64,000 nt of DNA, taken from the NCBI GenBank assembly GCA_020073365.1, contig JAIQFL010000003.1, positions 1 to 64,000 on the forward strand, written 5' to 3'. Numbering within the stretch: the stretch's first letter is position 1; every line of letters starts with the position of its first letter. Positions 21,429 through 32,380 of the stretch are shown here, piece after piece. Both the position numbers and the translations under genes were made by a program. A model generated the notes under the pieces. It had not been told where the DNA came from. It saw only the letters and a program-made list of their open reading frames with translations, and made no database searches. The DNA comes from Terriglobia bacterium (GTDB lineage Bacteria; Acidobacteriota; Terriglobia; Bryobacterales; Bryobacteraceae).

Positions 21429-23910
21429 GTGGTGCATATTCCTGTCCGGCTGTCTGGCGCGCTGGTGTTGTGGTCCATCGCGGGCTACACCCTGCTTGCT
21501 CAGCAGAACCATCTCGCCGGGCCGGTCGAGCGCGGCCGAACCGTTCGCCTGGGTACGGTGCATCCCGGAGTAAGGGTTGGCGAGGACCAGGGGCCTGTCG
21601 ATCCTTCCCACAGGCTCGGCCTGGTCACCCTGGTGCTGAAGCCGGCGCCCGCGCAGCAGGCCGCGCTCGAGGGTCTGCTGGAGGAACAGCAGACGCCGTC
21701 TTCGCCGAATTACCATCGTTGGCTCACGCCCGAAGAGTTCGCGGATGGTTTCGGCGCGAGCCAGGACGATATCGCCCGCATCCGGGCATGGCTCCTCCGG
21801 CAGGGGCTGACCGTGGAAGAGGTCGCCCGCAGTCGCAATTGGATTGCGTTTAGCGGCACGGCCGAAGAGATTGGACGCGCCTTCGAGATAGGGTTTCACC
21901 GATACCGGGTCGAGGGCCGATTGCATTTCGCCAATTCATCGCGGCCTTCGGTTCCCGCGGAATTCGAGGGGCTGGTGGGTGGGCTCTCGGGCCTGGACGA
22001 TTTTCGTCTGGCACCGCCCGCCCGGCCGCGTCCGGCCTTCAACGCTTCCAACGGGGATCATTACCTCGCACCCGACGACCTGGCCGTGATTTATAACATC
22101 GCCCCGCTGTATCGATCCGGCATCGACGGCGCGGGGCAGAATATCGCCATAGTCGGCCAGACCGCCATCGATTTGGCGGATATCCGCGGATTCCGTGGCA
22201 TGTTCCAGTTGCCGGAGCGGGATCCGCAAATAGTCCTCGTCGGGCCGGACCCAGGCATCACCGGCGACCTTGCCGAAGCCAACCTCGACCTGCAGTGGGC
22301 CGGTGCAGTAGCGCGCAATGCCAACCTCATCTACGTGTATTCCGAAGATGTGATGACCTCGGTCCGGTACGCCATCAGTCAGAATCTGGCCTCCGTGATC
22401 AGCATGAGCTACGGCGGATGCGAACAACTGATGGCGGGCGGTTCTCCGGCTACCCTGCGGGTGCTCGCCCAGCAGGCCAATGCGCAGGGCATAACGTGGA
22501 TCGCGTCTTCGGGCGACAACGGCGCCGCCGGGTGCGACAGCGTGGGTGCGCCCGCCGCCATCAACGGGCTGGCGGTGAATTTCCCGGCAAGCCTGCCCGA
22601 GGTTACCGCCGTGGGGGGCACCCGGTTCGACGATGCTGCTACATTCTGGAGCGGAACCAACGGCGCCAACTACCTCTCCGCCCTTTCCTACCTGCCGGAG
22701 AGAGCCTGGAACGGTTCCGGTCCGCCTACCGGTCTTCTGGCGAGCGGCGGCGGAGCGAGCATGTTCTACGCCAAGCCCTGGTGGCAGGCGGGACCCGGCG
22801 TACCCCGCGATGGCGCACGGGACGTGCCGGATGTCGCGTTGGCCGCCGCCCCGGATTGATCCGTACCTCATCGAGTTGGGGGGCATTCTGAGCCTGTACG
22901 GTGGCACCTCCGCTTCGGCGCCGGTGTTTGCGGGCATGGTGGCCTTGCTGAACCAGTATCTGGCCTCGCAGGGAGCCCCGCTCCAGTCCGGCTTGGGCAA
23001 CATAAACCCCACGCTCTATCGCCTGGCACAGATCGCTCCCGGGGTCTTCCACGACATCACCGCTGGCGACAATCTGGTTCCTTGTGTGGTCAGCACGTTG
23101 GACTGCGCCGACGGCAAGATCGGCTACAGCGCCGCGCCCGCCTACGATGTAGTGACGGGATTGGGTTCCGTAGACGCTTACCAATTGATCAGCCAGTGGA
23201 ACCCTCGGAGTGCGTCCGCCACCATGACCCTCACCGCTGACCCGGGCAGCATCGCACTGAACGACGCGACCCGGTTGACCGTCACGGTCAAGAGCTCCGA
23301 TAGCGCTGTCACGCCGGCCGGCAGCATCGATTTCTATCTCGGCGCCATGTGGCTGGGGAGCGTGGCACTTTCGGGTTCTGACGGAACCGCTGGGGCAGTC
23401 CTGACAGTTTACGGAGGCCAGTTCGCGGTTGGCAACGACACCGTCACCGCGTACTACAGCGGCGACGTCAGCTTCAACGCCTCTTCCGCATCCACGGTGA
23501 TCGCGGCCTCGCTTCCCCTTGCCAACTCCGCCGTGGTTCCCTCCGTCACCCCCAACCCTGTCTATCAGCAGCAGCCCGATGCCGACGGATACGTCTGGCG
23601 CTTCACTCTCAAGCTGGCCGAAATGGCCGGTGTGGCGACCACGCTCACGGACTTCACTTTCAACGGAACCAGCCGTGCTTCCGAGATTCCCAACCTGTTT
23701 GGCAGCGCCACAATTCCGCCGGGGGGAACGCTGTCGGCACCGCTGCGAGCGAAGGACATCAGCCCTCCAGCCGCTCTGGTTCTGGGTTTCTCGGGTGTGG
23801 ACGCGGATGGACGGCTATGGTCCCAACAGATGGCCGTGCCGCTCTACAGGCAGCCGTTTGTGGTTGGCCTGTCGACGGCCGGCGTTCCGACGCCACACCA
23901 CCCGCCGTAG
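21429..23910 (+). pseudogene. Pro-kumamolisin (S53 sedolisin) protease with Ig-like domain, frameshifted
   Basis: Secreted acid protease. The first frame (21429-22859, GTG start with AAGG upstream) holds a signal peptide, the pro-kumamolisin propeptide (SSPNYHRWLTPEEF) and most of the catalytic domain, including EANLDLQW with the catalytic Glu and Asp, and the SSGDNGAAG oxyanion-Asp region. A stop appears just after DVALAAAPD. Homology continues at once in another frame (DPYLIELGG, then GGTSASAPVFAGM with the catalytic Ser) to 23910, followed by a bacterial Ig-like repeat domain. The break lies in a GCC-repeat near 22845, so a sequencing or slippage indel is plausible. Total about 820 residues if repaired. 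Confidence 0.82.
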
Positions 23911-24144
23911 GCTGGTTCGGCAATCCCCCGGGTGCGTTAACGAACTCGGGATCGGCATCCCTTTGCGGTCCGGAGCACACGCCGTCGCGAGACAAGGATT
24001 CCTCGTCGGGAAAACCCGCGTGCGTGAGACGGCACGGGTCCCGCAATCTCCACATTTTGTCTGCTGAAGGAGTTTTACCCGCGCGTTGGAAGCCGGCCAA
24101 AAGACGGCTGCGGCATGACCTCCAGGATCACATCCTGCCCTACT

Positions 24145-26193
24145 CTACTTCAAGATGCTGTACATATTCGAGAAATCGTCGGTCCAGACGCGGAACGGCC
24201 TTTCCGGCCGCAGTTCCTTCGCGTCCTTCCGCAGTTCGGGATGGGCGGCCGACGTAGCGCGATCCATGATCAGGGTCCAGGAACAGGAGAAGCACAGGAA
24301 ATCCTCGTCCGCGGGCTCGTAGTGATACGTGAGCGCCACCTTGTCGAGAGCATTGGCGGCGCGCTCCATCACCGGCTCCAGATTCAGATAGGTGTTCGAA
24401 ATGTTGACGGCCAGGATGCCGTGCGGCTTCAGGTGGCGGAAATACGTCTGGAAGGCTTCGCGCGTGATCAGGTGCACCGGGACCGAATCGCCGGAGAACG
24501 CATCCATCACCAGAATATCGAACTGCTGGCTGTCCTCCGCGTCCAACAGCAGGCGGCCGTCGCCGATGGCAACTTCCACCCGGGCGGGCGTGTCCCGCAG
24601 ATAACTGAACTGGTTGCGCGCTATGTCGAGAACCAGCGGATTGATTTCATAAATCCGCAGGGTGTCACCGGCCCTCCCGTAAGCGGCCAGGGTGCCACAT
24701 CCCAGTCCCAGAATCCCTATCCGCCGCGGTGAACCGGCGTTGGCCCGCATCAGCCGCCCGATGCCGGAAGCTGCGCAGAAGTAGGTGATCGGCTCGCGCC
24801 GGTGCTCCTCGCGCAAACTTTGCTCTCCGTGATTAATCACCCCATGGACGAATCGCCGGACAGCAGCCTCCTGGTTGCCGGGATCGAAGATGTCTCTGAC
24901 GCGAAGCTGGCCGTAGAAATTGCGCTCCACCACCAGGTACCCCTTCACCATCCTGTGCATGATTCCAACGAGAAACCAGAGGTAGCCGCTGAGCGCGAGC
25001 GCCAGGGCGGCCATTCCCCATCCCTTGCGCAGACCCGCGAGCCGCCACAACTCCTTCGCAAATACCAGGCACGCGACCGTCGCACACAGCGCCAACCCGA
25101 TGGGGAATTCATAATAGGCGCGGAACAGGTTGGGAGCCACCAGGCCCACGAACAGTCCGCCCATCGCTCCTCCCAGCGATACGATCACGTAGAAACCGGT
25201 GAGGTAGCGCGGGTGCGGCTTCAGGCGGGCCAACTCGCCGTGGCACACCATCGAGCACACAAACAGCGCCACCGCCAATAGAAAGATGACCAGGCGGATG
25301 GGCATGGCGGCGTGATTCCACCACAGACGGTATGCCATGAAGAGCAACGCCGCGGCCAGCAATGGAACGAAAACCACGCGCCGGTAAAATTGCGGGGCTT
25401 CGAAACAGATGATGAAGCTTAGCAGGTACACGCTGAGAGGCAGAAGCCACAGAAAGGGGATCGCGGCCACGTCCTGAGTGAGATGCGTAGTGACTGCCAG
25501 AAGCAGCACCGACGCGCTGGCGGCCAGGCCCAGCCACAGGAGGCGTACCGCCCAACCGGGTTCTGAGTCCCACGGCTGCGGACCATCCGGAGCGGCCGCC
25601 TGAACCGTCAGGGGTTGCCCCGAAGCTCGCCATGCCGTGGCCCCGCAGACCACCGCAAAACAGATATAAGCGGCGGACCACATCAGCCCCTGCGTCTTCG
25701 TGGGGAGGTTCGGCTCGATCAGCAGGGGATAGCTCAGCAGCGCCAGCATAGAGGCGAAATTGGAGAGGGCGAAGAGGCGATAGGGCAATCCTCCCTTGTG
25801 GTTCCGCGCATACCATGCTTGCAGCAACGGGCTGGTGGAGGACAGCAGGAAATAGGGCAGCCCGACCGTGACGGCGAGCAACGCCAGTATGCGCAGCGAC
25901 GGTTGCGCAACGCCCGCCGATTTCCAGGCCGGATTGGGCAGAACGGGCAGGGTGGCGAGGCTCGCCGCCAGCAGCGCGATGTGTGCCGCCGCCTGCTTGC
26001 GGGCTCCGGGCATCCGATGCAGCCAGTGCGCATAGAGGTATCCCAGCAGGAGCGCCACCTGGAAAAACAGCATGCAGGTGCTCCACACCGCCGACGTGCC
26101 GCCAAACCAGGGCAGGATCGTCTTGGCGATAATCGGCTGCACCTCAAACAGAAGGAAAGCGGACAGGAAGATGGTGAGGGCGTAGAAAAGCAT
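24145..26193 (-). CDS. Membrane-fused spermidine synthase-like protein
   Basis: A 682-residue protein with about a dozen hydrophobic helices in its N-terminal two thirds (MFS-like; begins MLFYALTIFLSAFLLFEVQP) and a C-terminal Rossmann methyltransferase-like domain related to spermidine synthase. The latter has RIGILGLGCGTLAAYG as the nucleotide-binding glycine loop, YEINPLVLDIA, GDGRLLL and DILVMDAFSGDSVPVHL. Such fusions are common in environmental bacteria and have no proven substrate; aminopropyl or methyl transfer at the membrane is possible. The gene is complete and stands alone, convergent with the sedolisin. Confidence 0.88.
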   Translation of the reverse strand: MLFYALTIFLSAFLLFEVQPIIAKTILPWFGGTSAVWSTCMLFFQVALLLGYLYAHWLHRMPGARKQAAAHIALLAASLATLPVLPNPAWKSAGVAQPSLRILALLAVTVGLPYFLLSSTSPLLQAWYARNHKGGLPYRLFALSNFASMLALLSYPLLIEPNLPTKTQGLMWSAAYICFAVVCGATAWRASGQPLTVQAAAPDGPQPWDSEPGWAVRLLWLGLAASASVLLLAVTTHLTQDVAAIPFLWLLPLSVYLLSFIICFEAPQFYRRVVFVPLLAAALLFMAYRLWWNHAAMPIRLVIFLLAVALFVCSMVCHGELARLKPHPRYLTGFYVIVSLGGAMGGLFVGLVAPNLFRAYYEFPIGLALCATVACLVFAKELWRLAGLRKGWGMAALALALSGYLWFLVGIMHRMVKGYLVVERNFYGQLRVRDIFDPGNQEAAVRRFVHGVINHGEQSLREEHRREPITYFCAASGIGRLMRANAGSPRRIGILGLGCGTLAAYGRAGDTLRIYEINPLVLDIARNQFSYLRDTPARVEVAIGDGRLLLDAEDSQQFDILVMDAFSGDSVPVHLITREAFQTYFRHLKPHGILAVNISNTYLNLEPVMERAANALDKVALTYHYEPADEDFLCFSCSWTLIMDRATSAAHPELRKDAKELRPERPFRVWTDDFSNMYSILK

Positions 26194-26300
26194 CAGTGCC
26201 TCGTTCCGGCAAAATCCAAGTGTACGATTTCAGGCGAAACTCGGCACTGATGCGGTGGCGGTGGGACAGACGATCGCTTTTGGTCGTCTGTCCGCCCGGC

Positions 26301-29300
26301 TCAGAACTCCAGACGCAGGCCGAACTCGATCCAACGCGCGCTGTTAGTGCGATTGGGCGGCGTGTAGGTGCCCGTGATCACTCCGAAGGCCCCCTGGTTC
26401 TGCAGGTTGAGGCCCGGATTGTTGAAATTGGCATGGTTGAAGACGTTGAAGAAATCGGCCGAAAAGCGGGTGGTCACTCGTTCCGTGATCTTGGTGATCT
26501 TGCCGAAACTCACATCCATATTCTTGAAGGGCAGGCCATAGATGGGATTGCCCTTGCCGGTGCGCGTATCGCTGCTCAGATTCACAAAACGAACCTGCTG
26601 GAACACGGCGTCAGGGTTGCTGAACAGGTTCATTCCAGTGCCGTTGGCGCCGCCTGCGGTCGTGCCGGTCGAGGTGCCCACTACGCCATGGTTCAATCCT
26701 ACGCCGCTGATGGGACCGGTGAATATGGCTGCCGTACTGGGTGACAACTGCAGGCCGCCACCGAAGGCCGGTGCGTTTTCTGTGACAGTCAAGGGCAGGC
26801 CGGACCACGCCGTAATAATCCCCGAGGTGTACCAGCCTCCGATGATCTTGTCGACGAAATTCCTGGTGCTGAGCATGTGTCCTTTGCCGATCGGCAGGTC
26901 GTACACGTAGTCGGCATTGAATACGTGCCTCCGGTCGTATGACGAGGGACCGTAATCCACTCCCGGGTGGAAGCTATTCCCGTAAAAGCCGGCGTTGTTC
27001 TGGTTCGAAAGGCCGTCATCGAGCGCCTTGGAATACGTGTAGTTGGCCCGCACCGTAAGGCCGCGGGAGAGGCGCTTGGTCAAAGTCACAATCCCCGCCT
27101 GGTAGTTGGACTGGCCGATGTAAGTGCGCAGGAACTCCATTTGCGCCTGATCGTTGTTGTACAACGGCAGCCCAAGCTGGCGCCGGTAAGTGCCCAAGGT
27201 TGAGAAGAGATTGCTCACGCTCGCGTTTACGATGTTCGAGCGCTGCTGGCTGATCAGGTACGCGGTCGCAGTGCCGTTGAATCCCTTCAACGCCGCGAGT
27301 CCCGGCAACTGGTTCTCAAACCACGGCTGTGCGGCGGGAGTCTGGCCTGCGCGCAAGGCACTCGCGATATTATCATAGGCCTGCGCGAATGACTGGCCGG
27401 ACGCCTTGTCCACGAACATGTAGGGCGAAGACGTCAGGTTCACCGCTTGCGGCAGGTGACGCGCGGTGCGGCCCACGTAGTCGAATTCCACGATCATGTT
27501 GCCCGGCAACTCGCGCTGTACACTGAGGTCGACGTTATAGCTGCGCCCGATCTTGGTAAAGGGGTCAACTTGAAAAGACAGAGTCTCCCCGAAATTCGTG
27601 GCCGGAATTACGGGCGACGTAACCTTGGAGGGAGTAGGCAGCGGAAGGGTGCCATCCACGCCCACGCGGAAGTTAGAGAGACCCGGGTTGGCAGTACCCG
27701 CGGAAGCGTTGCAACCGGGTCCTCCCGCACCGGTAAGGTTGCATGCCGGCGTCTGGATGTTAATGGTCTGGTCGAACCCCACTCCCAGCATGGGGATTTC
27801 CACCGCTTGCACGGTGTTCGAACGGTCGTAAATGAGCCCGAAACCGCCGCGAATCGACGTCTTCCGGTCCCCCAGCAATCTGTTCAGGAAGCCGTTGTGA
27901 CCGGATGGGCTCCACGCGAAGGCCGCGCGCGGTCCGAGATTGCCCCAATCGATGTTATAAACCGGCACGTGGGCCAGATTCACCGGCGCGTAACCCACCG
28001 TCGGATTGTAGACCTGGCCCTGAAGCGCCATCTGCATCTTGGTCTGCAGGAACTTGTTCGGGTCGATCAACTGGTTTGTGGTGGCATCCAACATCACGGT
28101 CTGCAGATTGTTCTTTTCCGTGGGCGCGGTCTGCCAGCCGTACGACAGCCCGTAGGTAAGAGTCAGGTTGGGTTTCACGCGCCATGAATCCTGGATGTAG
28201 AAGTACGTGGCGTACTCCATAGTGTGGTTAACCAGATTGGTGCCGAACGGAACCGGGTTCAGGTTGGCATCGCGCACCGCCAGCACGTTGATGTTGTCTA
28301 TGAGGCCAAGCATCGACGCGTAATAGCGGCCCCAGTTGGTCAAGTCCGACGATTTCAGGCAGTTCGACGTGACCGAACCCCCGCATGTCAGAGGGGAGTT
28401 CAGCGATGGGATGTTGAGGAAGTCGCCCGACGCGTTGCCGTCAATGTTGGCCACCAGCGAGCTGATGGAGCCAACCACCTTGTCGGCGCGCACGTGGGTG
28501 AACGGGATCTGGTCGATGTTGGTGCCGAACTGGATGGTGTGTTTACCCCGGATCTTGGTCATGTCGTCGATGAACTGCCGGTCCTGACTGTAGGCGGCCT
28601 GGTAGCGGGCGCGCTGGGTGTCCATGTCAATCGGCGAATCGAGAAAGGCGCTGGTGCCCGAGCCGATGAGCAATGCGATGGGGCCGGCGGATGTGCTGGT
28701 GCCCGGAATATTCAACTGGCCGGCGGCAACCGTGGGAGACGTCGCCGCACTGGGGCTGTTATCGCGAACGAATCCGAACCGGAACACGTTGATCAACGTC
28801 GGCTGGATCTGCCACGTCAGCGCGCCCGAGATCAGCAGACCGCGCTGTGGGGTCTGAATGACCGATTGAGGCTGTCCGTTGACGATCGAGATATCACCGG
28901 AGCCGGTGGTGATGGAACGGAAGTATGTGTAACTGCCGTTGAAAGTAAGCTTGTTGCTGAAATTATGGTCCAGCCGCATCACGCCGTAGTCTGTCTGGAT
29001 GGGAGTCGGAATATTGGCCAGATAGGCGCCCGTGTTCAGACCATCGCCTCCCGAGAGGTTGGGTAATGGCATTAACGCCCACTGGGCCTTTACCGAAGGG
29101 CTCATTCCCAAGCCTCGCGGGTCGCACGCGCTATTTCCATTGGGCCCGCAGACTGCCGCGGTAGCGAGGTTGAACTGCTGGATGTTCCCGCTGGGGTCGC
29201 GGAACTCGACGATCCCCTGTTTCAAAGTGGCGGTCGGGACGGTGCGCTGCACCTGCGCGATGCTGGCGAAGCGGCGGCCTTCGAAGTTTGCGAAGAAGAA

Positions 29301-30212
29301 TGTCTTGTCCTTCAGAACGGGTCCGCCCACGCGTGCGCCGAACCGATTATCCCGGATGGCTGCCTTTTTGATGCCGGCGTGGTTGTTGTCCCACGTGTTG
29401 GAATTCAAAGCGGAGTTCTGAAGGTACTCGTACAGTGCGCCATGGAAGGCGTTGGAGCCGTGCCGCCCGATGAGGGTCATCTGGCCGCCCGAGGCGCGTT
29501 CGAAGTTCGCATCCGGGTTCGCCGTGGTCACTCGAAACTCTTCCACGCTGTCGGCGGGAGTCGGGACGGAGGTGCCGGTGGCGACGACGTTCTGCGTGAT
29601 GTCGACGCCGTCCAGGGTGACGGTGTTCTGATCGTCGATGGCGCCCGAGACACGCATCTGAAGCCCGTTGCCCCCGGCCACCACACCGGGCTGCAGGTTC
29701 ATCAACTCGGTTACATTCCGTTGCAGCGTAGGCAGACGCAGGATCGAGTCGGTGGTCAGCGCGTTGCCGATCTGTGCGTCCACTGTCTGCAACTGGGCCG
29801 TGGCGGTGGCACTTACCTCCACGACTTCTTTATCCCCCCCAACTTCGAGACGGATGGGCATCGGGACGCTCCTGTTCACCTCCACCACCACTCCCGAAAC
29901 TTCCGCGGTGCGGAATCCCGCCAGTTTGACCGTGATTTGATAGGTGCCCGGCATCACGTTAGGAAAGACATAGCCTCCGGACTCATTGGTCAACTGCGTC
30001 TGCATGGCATTGGTGCCGACGTTCAGCAGTTGCACTTCAGCTTTGGGCACCATGGCGCCCGTGGGATCGGAGACAGTTCCGACGATGGTTCCGGACGTGG
30101 AGCTTTGGGCAGCCGCGCCGGGTGCAAAGACGACGATACAGTATGAGGGGACAAGCGCCAGCAGGCATACCGCCCGGAAACGGTTAGCGACACACCCATT
30201 GTGTTGGCTCAT
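26301..30212 (-). CDS. Oar-like TonB-dependent outer-membrane receptor (2)
   Basis: The longest protein of the window, about 1303 residues. The ATG at 30212 has AAGGAG nine bases upstream; the frame is open to 30323 but the added residues are not a signal sequence. After a signal peptide ending AAAQS comes the carboxypeptidase-regulatory domain (GTIVGTVSDPTGAMVPKAEV), a plug region (LQRNVTELMNLQPGV and QNTVTLDGVDITQN) and a long beta-barrel ending EFGLRLEF. As with other Oar proteins the ligand is unknown; outer-membrane uptake of oligomers is the usual inference. No fused sensor is visible. Confidence 0.9.
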   Translation of the reverse strand: MSQHNGCVANRFRAVCLLALVPSYCIVVFAPGAAAQSSTSGTIVGTVSDPTGAMVPKAEVQLLNVGTNAMQTQLTNESGGYVFPNVMPGTYQITVKLAGFRTAEVSGVVVEVNRSVPMPIRLEVGGDKEVVEVSATATAQLQTVDAQIGNALTTDSILRLPTLQRNVTELMNLQPGVVAGGNGLQMRVSGAIDDQNTVTLDGVDITQNVVATGTSVPTPADSVEEFRVTTANPDANFERASGGQMTLIGRHGSNAFHGALYEYLQNSALNSNTWDNNHAGIKKAAIRDNRFGARVGGPVLKDKTFFFANFEGRRFASIAQVQRTVPTATLKQGIVEFRDPSGNIQQFNLATAAVCGPNGNSACDPRGLGMSPSVKAQWALMPLPNLSGGDGLNTGAYLANIPTPIQTDYGVMRLDHNFSNKLTFNGSYTYFRSITTGSGDISIVNGQPQSVIQTPQRGLLISGALTWQIQPTLINVFRFGFVRDNSPSAATSPTVAAGQLNIPGTSTSAGPIALLIGSGTSAFLDSPIDMDTQRARYQAAYSQDRQFIDDMTKIRGKHTIQFGTNIDQIPFTHVRADKVVGSISSLVANIDGNASGDFLNIPSLNSPLTCGGSVTSNCLKSSDLTNWGRYYASMLGLIDNINVLAVRDANLNPVPFGTNLVNHTMEYATYFYIQDSWRVKPNLTLTYGLSYGWQTAPTEKNNLQTVMLDATTNQLIDPNKFLQTKMQMALQGQVYNPTVGYAPVNLAHVPVYNIDWGNLGPRAAFAWSPSGHNGFLNRLLGDRKTSIRGGFGLIYDRSNTVQAVEIPMLGVGFDQTINIQTPACNLTGAGGPGCNASAGTANPGLSNFRVGVDGTLPLPTPSKVTSPVIPATNFGETLSFQVDPFTKIGRSYNVDLSVQRELPGNMIVEFDYVGRTARHLPQAVNLTSSPYMFVDKASGQSFAQAYDNIASALRAGQTPAAQPWFENQLPGLAALKGFNGTATAYLISQQRSNIVNASVSNLFSTLGTYRRQLGLPLYNNDQAQMEFLRTYIGQSNYQAGIVTLTKRLSRGLTVRANYTYSKALDDGLSNQNNAGFYGNSFHPGVDYGPSSYDRRHVFNADYVYDLPIGKGHMLSTRNFVDKIIGGWYTSGIITAWSGLPLTVTENAPAFGGGLQLSPSTAAIFTGPISGVGLNHGVVGTSTGTTAGGANGTGMNLFSNPDAVFQQVRFVNLSSDTRTGKGNPIYGLPFKNMDVSFGKITKITERVTTRFSADFFNVFNHANFNNPGLNLQNQGAFGVITGTYTPPNRTNSARWIEFGLRLEF

Positions 30213-30904
30213 CGAGTTTTCTCCTTGAATCTGATTGGTTTCGCGATACTGCAAAGGTAGGGTGCTGATGCGCTTCGGTCCGCGCAGCCGAGGGCCCCAA
30301 CCAACACCGACACTTCGCTCCAACTTAGCAAAGTCCCCTCAGACGGATAGGATTCCGCCCCGTGGCACACAAAAACTCCGTGAGCGACGTTTTGGGCGAT
30401 GGTAAAATTGATTTACGAAATTGTCAAGAGGCCCCTGCGTAAATTCTGACATAGGGGTTCGCTGGCAGTGGCCCCTGCACCATAAAACATCGTTAACTTA
30501 ACGTTAACTCTGGGGACTTCTGCCGCGATCCACCATAGTAAGCGCCTCTGGCGTCCCAGTGCGACCCGTCCCTACGGGCGTACTGATGGTACCGGTCCCC
30601 TCTCCGAGATCCATAACCGAAGCATACTTGTGGTCGCGCGACGATCGTGCCTATCCTGTGAATCGGGAACCCTATGCCCCATCTGTTTGGCATCATTCTT
30701 TGCATCTTGATCTTGGCCGGCCTCGCGGCATTGGTGAGGTTGGAGTACAAGCGCGCCCGGCAGGGTCCTCGCCGGTCATCAACGGTTTTTCTACGTCGAC
30801 CCGACAAACGCTCATCCCTGTCTTCGTCAGCCACGGCACAAAGTCAGAATCGCCCGCTTCAGCACGGAATTGGACACTGAGTCTGCCCCTGACTCAGGCC
30901 TCAC
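30213..30904. other. Intergenic region between Oar receptor 2 and the glycoside hydrolase-like gene
   Basis: About 690 bases. The part near 30385-30510 is AT-rich. It contains GGCCCCTGC twice about 40 bases apart and GTTAACTTAACGTTAAC near 30491-30507. A 68-codon plus-strand frame at 30674 could encode a tiny membrane protein and is listed separately. No RNA gene was recognised. Confidence 0.45.
30674..30880 (+). CDS. Possible small membrane protein
   Basis: A 68-residue frame beginning MPHLFGIILCILILAGLAAL, one clear hydrophobic helix, followed by a basic, low-complexity tail. The ribosome site is poor (GGGAACC) and the tail looks like noncoding sequence. No family was recognised. It may be the truncated start of a real membrane-protein gene or chance. 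Confidence 0.25.
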   Translation: MPHLFGIILCILILAGLAALVRLEYKRARQGPRRSSTVFLRRPDKRSSLSSSATAQSQNRPLQHGIGH

Positions 30905-32380
30905 TCACTTCTCCACCGCGAAGGGAACTTCCAGCATCGAACAAACTTCCGTAAACCGCGGCCCCCGCTGGTCGTACGCGACCACGCGCAGGACGTGCCG
31001 GCCCGCGGCCACGTCCACCATGTCCCACCATTCCTGGTTGTTCAGCAGGAACGGCGCGTTCCTGCGATAGCTGTAGGGAGCGCCGTCGAGAAAGAACTCC
31101 ACGCGCTTGATGGGCCATCGCGGATGGCGGTCCTTGACGATCGCCTCAATCCCGGCAGGCTCTTTGAGAACCTGTCCCGGTTTGAGCCCGGCCAGGTCGA
31201 TTTCCGGAGCGTCGTCGGCGGAGTACTCCGGTCTCGGAGGAATCGGAGACCCGGTGAGCCGCGCCACCTGTTCGAAGAACTGCCCCTTCACGGGCGTGTT
31301 GATCCTCCAGTTCACGGGCGGCGCCTGGAAGCCGTCGCGGTAATTGCTCAACCCATTGTCGTAGTAGCCCCATCCCACGTGTTCCTGAACGGCGGCATGC
31401 AGGTTGAACGTGCTGACGCCATCTTCGTTGATGATTACGGGCCGTTCATAACCCAGCCACCGCCGCATGGCCTGAATGCTCTGGCGGACCTCCTCGGGCG
31501 TCTGCCCGTTGGTATGGAACATGACGTAGTCGACGGCCCGCATGGCGGCTTCCCCGCGACTGCCGCGCGGCATGATGCCGCCCGACCAGCTCATCGACAC
31601 CGGGATCTGGTGCTCCACCGTCTGCTGCGCCAGCAGTACGGCGTCGAGCGCGCCGTTCGGCTGCAAGATCCGGTGCTTGTAGCTGCTGGCGTTGGTCTCG
31701 TTGTTGATCTCGATCAGGATGTTGCGATGCGGAAGGCTCTTGAGGAAGCGGCACCCTTGCACGATCGCCTCCTTGACGTACCGGTCGTCGGGAGTGATTT
31801 GGATGCGCTCGTTGGACCCGAAATAGAAGAATCCGACGATAGCGACCATGCCGAGGCGGTCGGCCTCGGCAATCACCCTTCGCAACCGGCCGGCATACGC
31901 CGGCTTCAAGTTCCCCAGTGGATCGAAACCGCTGTTGTTGTGAGGCTGAAGGGAAACCCTTTCGCCGTAGTTGCCGTCCGGCGGTCCGCCTCCTTGCAGA
32001 TTCACGGTAAAAGCAAGCAGCCCGCAACGTCGCCAGTCGGGGAGCGCGGCAAGGAACTCGCGGACGTTGCGTTCAGGGTCCCAAGGCCCATCGGGGTAGT
32101 CCCAGAATATAGCCCCGAGGGTGTTGGACTGGTACGGGTGAAGCCGGGACCCCTGGTTGGGATAGTTGGCGTCGTCGAAGATCGCTTGCACGGCGCGGAC
32201 ATTCAGCAGCGTGCCGGCCAGATTCGAATTCGCGGACGGAAATCCCGAGGCGGGAGTGTAGGAGGGCTGCCCGTTGATGGTGAACTGGGATCCGCGGATG
32301 CCGGCCACGGTGGGTCCGGCGGTTTGTGCGCTGCCCAGCGCCGGGAGAAGCGGCAATATCAAAAAGATGCGCGTGAACAT
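30905..32380 (-). CDS. Secreted glycoside hydrolase-like protein (clan GH-A type barrel)
   Basis: A 491-residue protein with signal peptide (ending at LGSAQT). The middle resembles a TIM-barrel glycoside hydrolase: WDPERNVREFLAAL, a strand with MVAIVGFFYFG, NILIEINNETN, where Asn-Glu would be the acid/base, and later VIINEDGVSTF, where the Glu could be the nucleophile. The last 90 residues look like an Ig-like beta domain (VEFFLDGAPYSYRRNAPF). The exact family and substrate cannot be told from the sequence alone. The gene is complete; the long antisense frame on the plus strand is a compositional shadow. Confidence 0.75.
   Translation of the reverse strand: MFTRIFLILPLLPALGSAQTAGPTVAGIRGSQFTINGQPSYTPASGFPSANSNLAGTLLNVRAVQAIFDDANYPNQGSRLHPYQSNTLGAIFWDYPDGPWDPERNVREFLAALPDWRRCGLLAFTVNLQGGGPPDGNYGERVSLQPHNNSGFDPLGNLKPAYAGRLRRVIAEADRLGMVAIVGFFYFGSNERIQITPDDRYVKEAIVQGCRFLKSLPHRNILIEINNETNASSYKHRILQPNGALDAVLLAQQTVEHQIPVSMSWSGGIMPRGSRGEAAMRAVDYVMFHTNGQTPEEVRQSIQAMRRWLGYERPVIINEDGVSTFNLHAAVQEHVGWGYYDNGLSNYRDGFQAPPVNWRINTPVKGQFFEQVARLTGSPIPPRPEYSADDAPEIDLAGLKPGQVLKEPAGIEAIVKDRHPRWPIKRVEFFLDGAPYSYRRNAPFLLNNQEWWDMVDVAAGRHVLRVVAYDQRGPRFTEVCSMLEVPFAVEK

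Noticed and set aside
30385-30510. AT-rich stretch with GTTAACTTAACGTTAAC as an operator or origin
   Set aside because: A single palindrome without DnaA boxes or a linked regulator; insufficient evidence.
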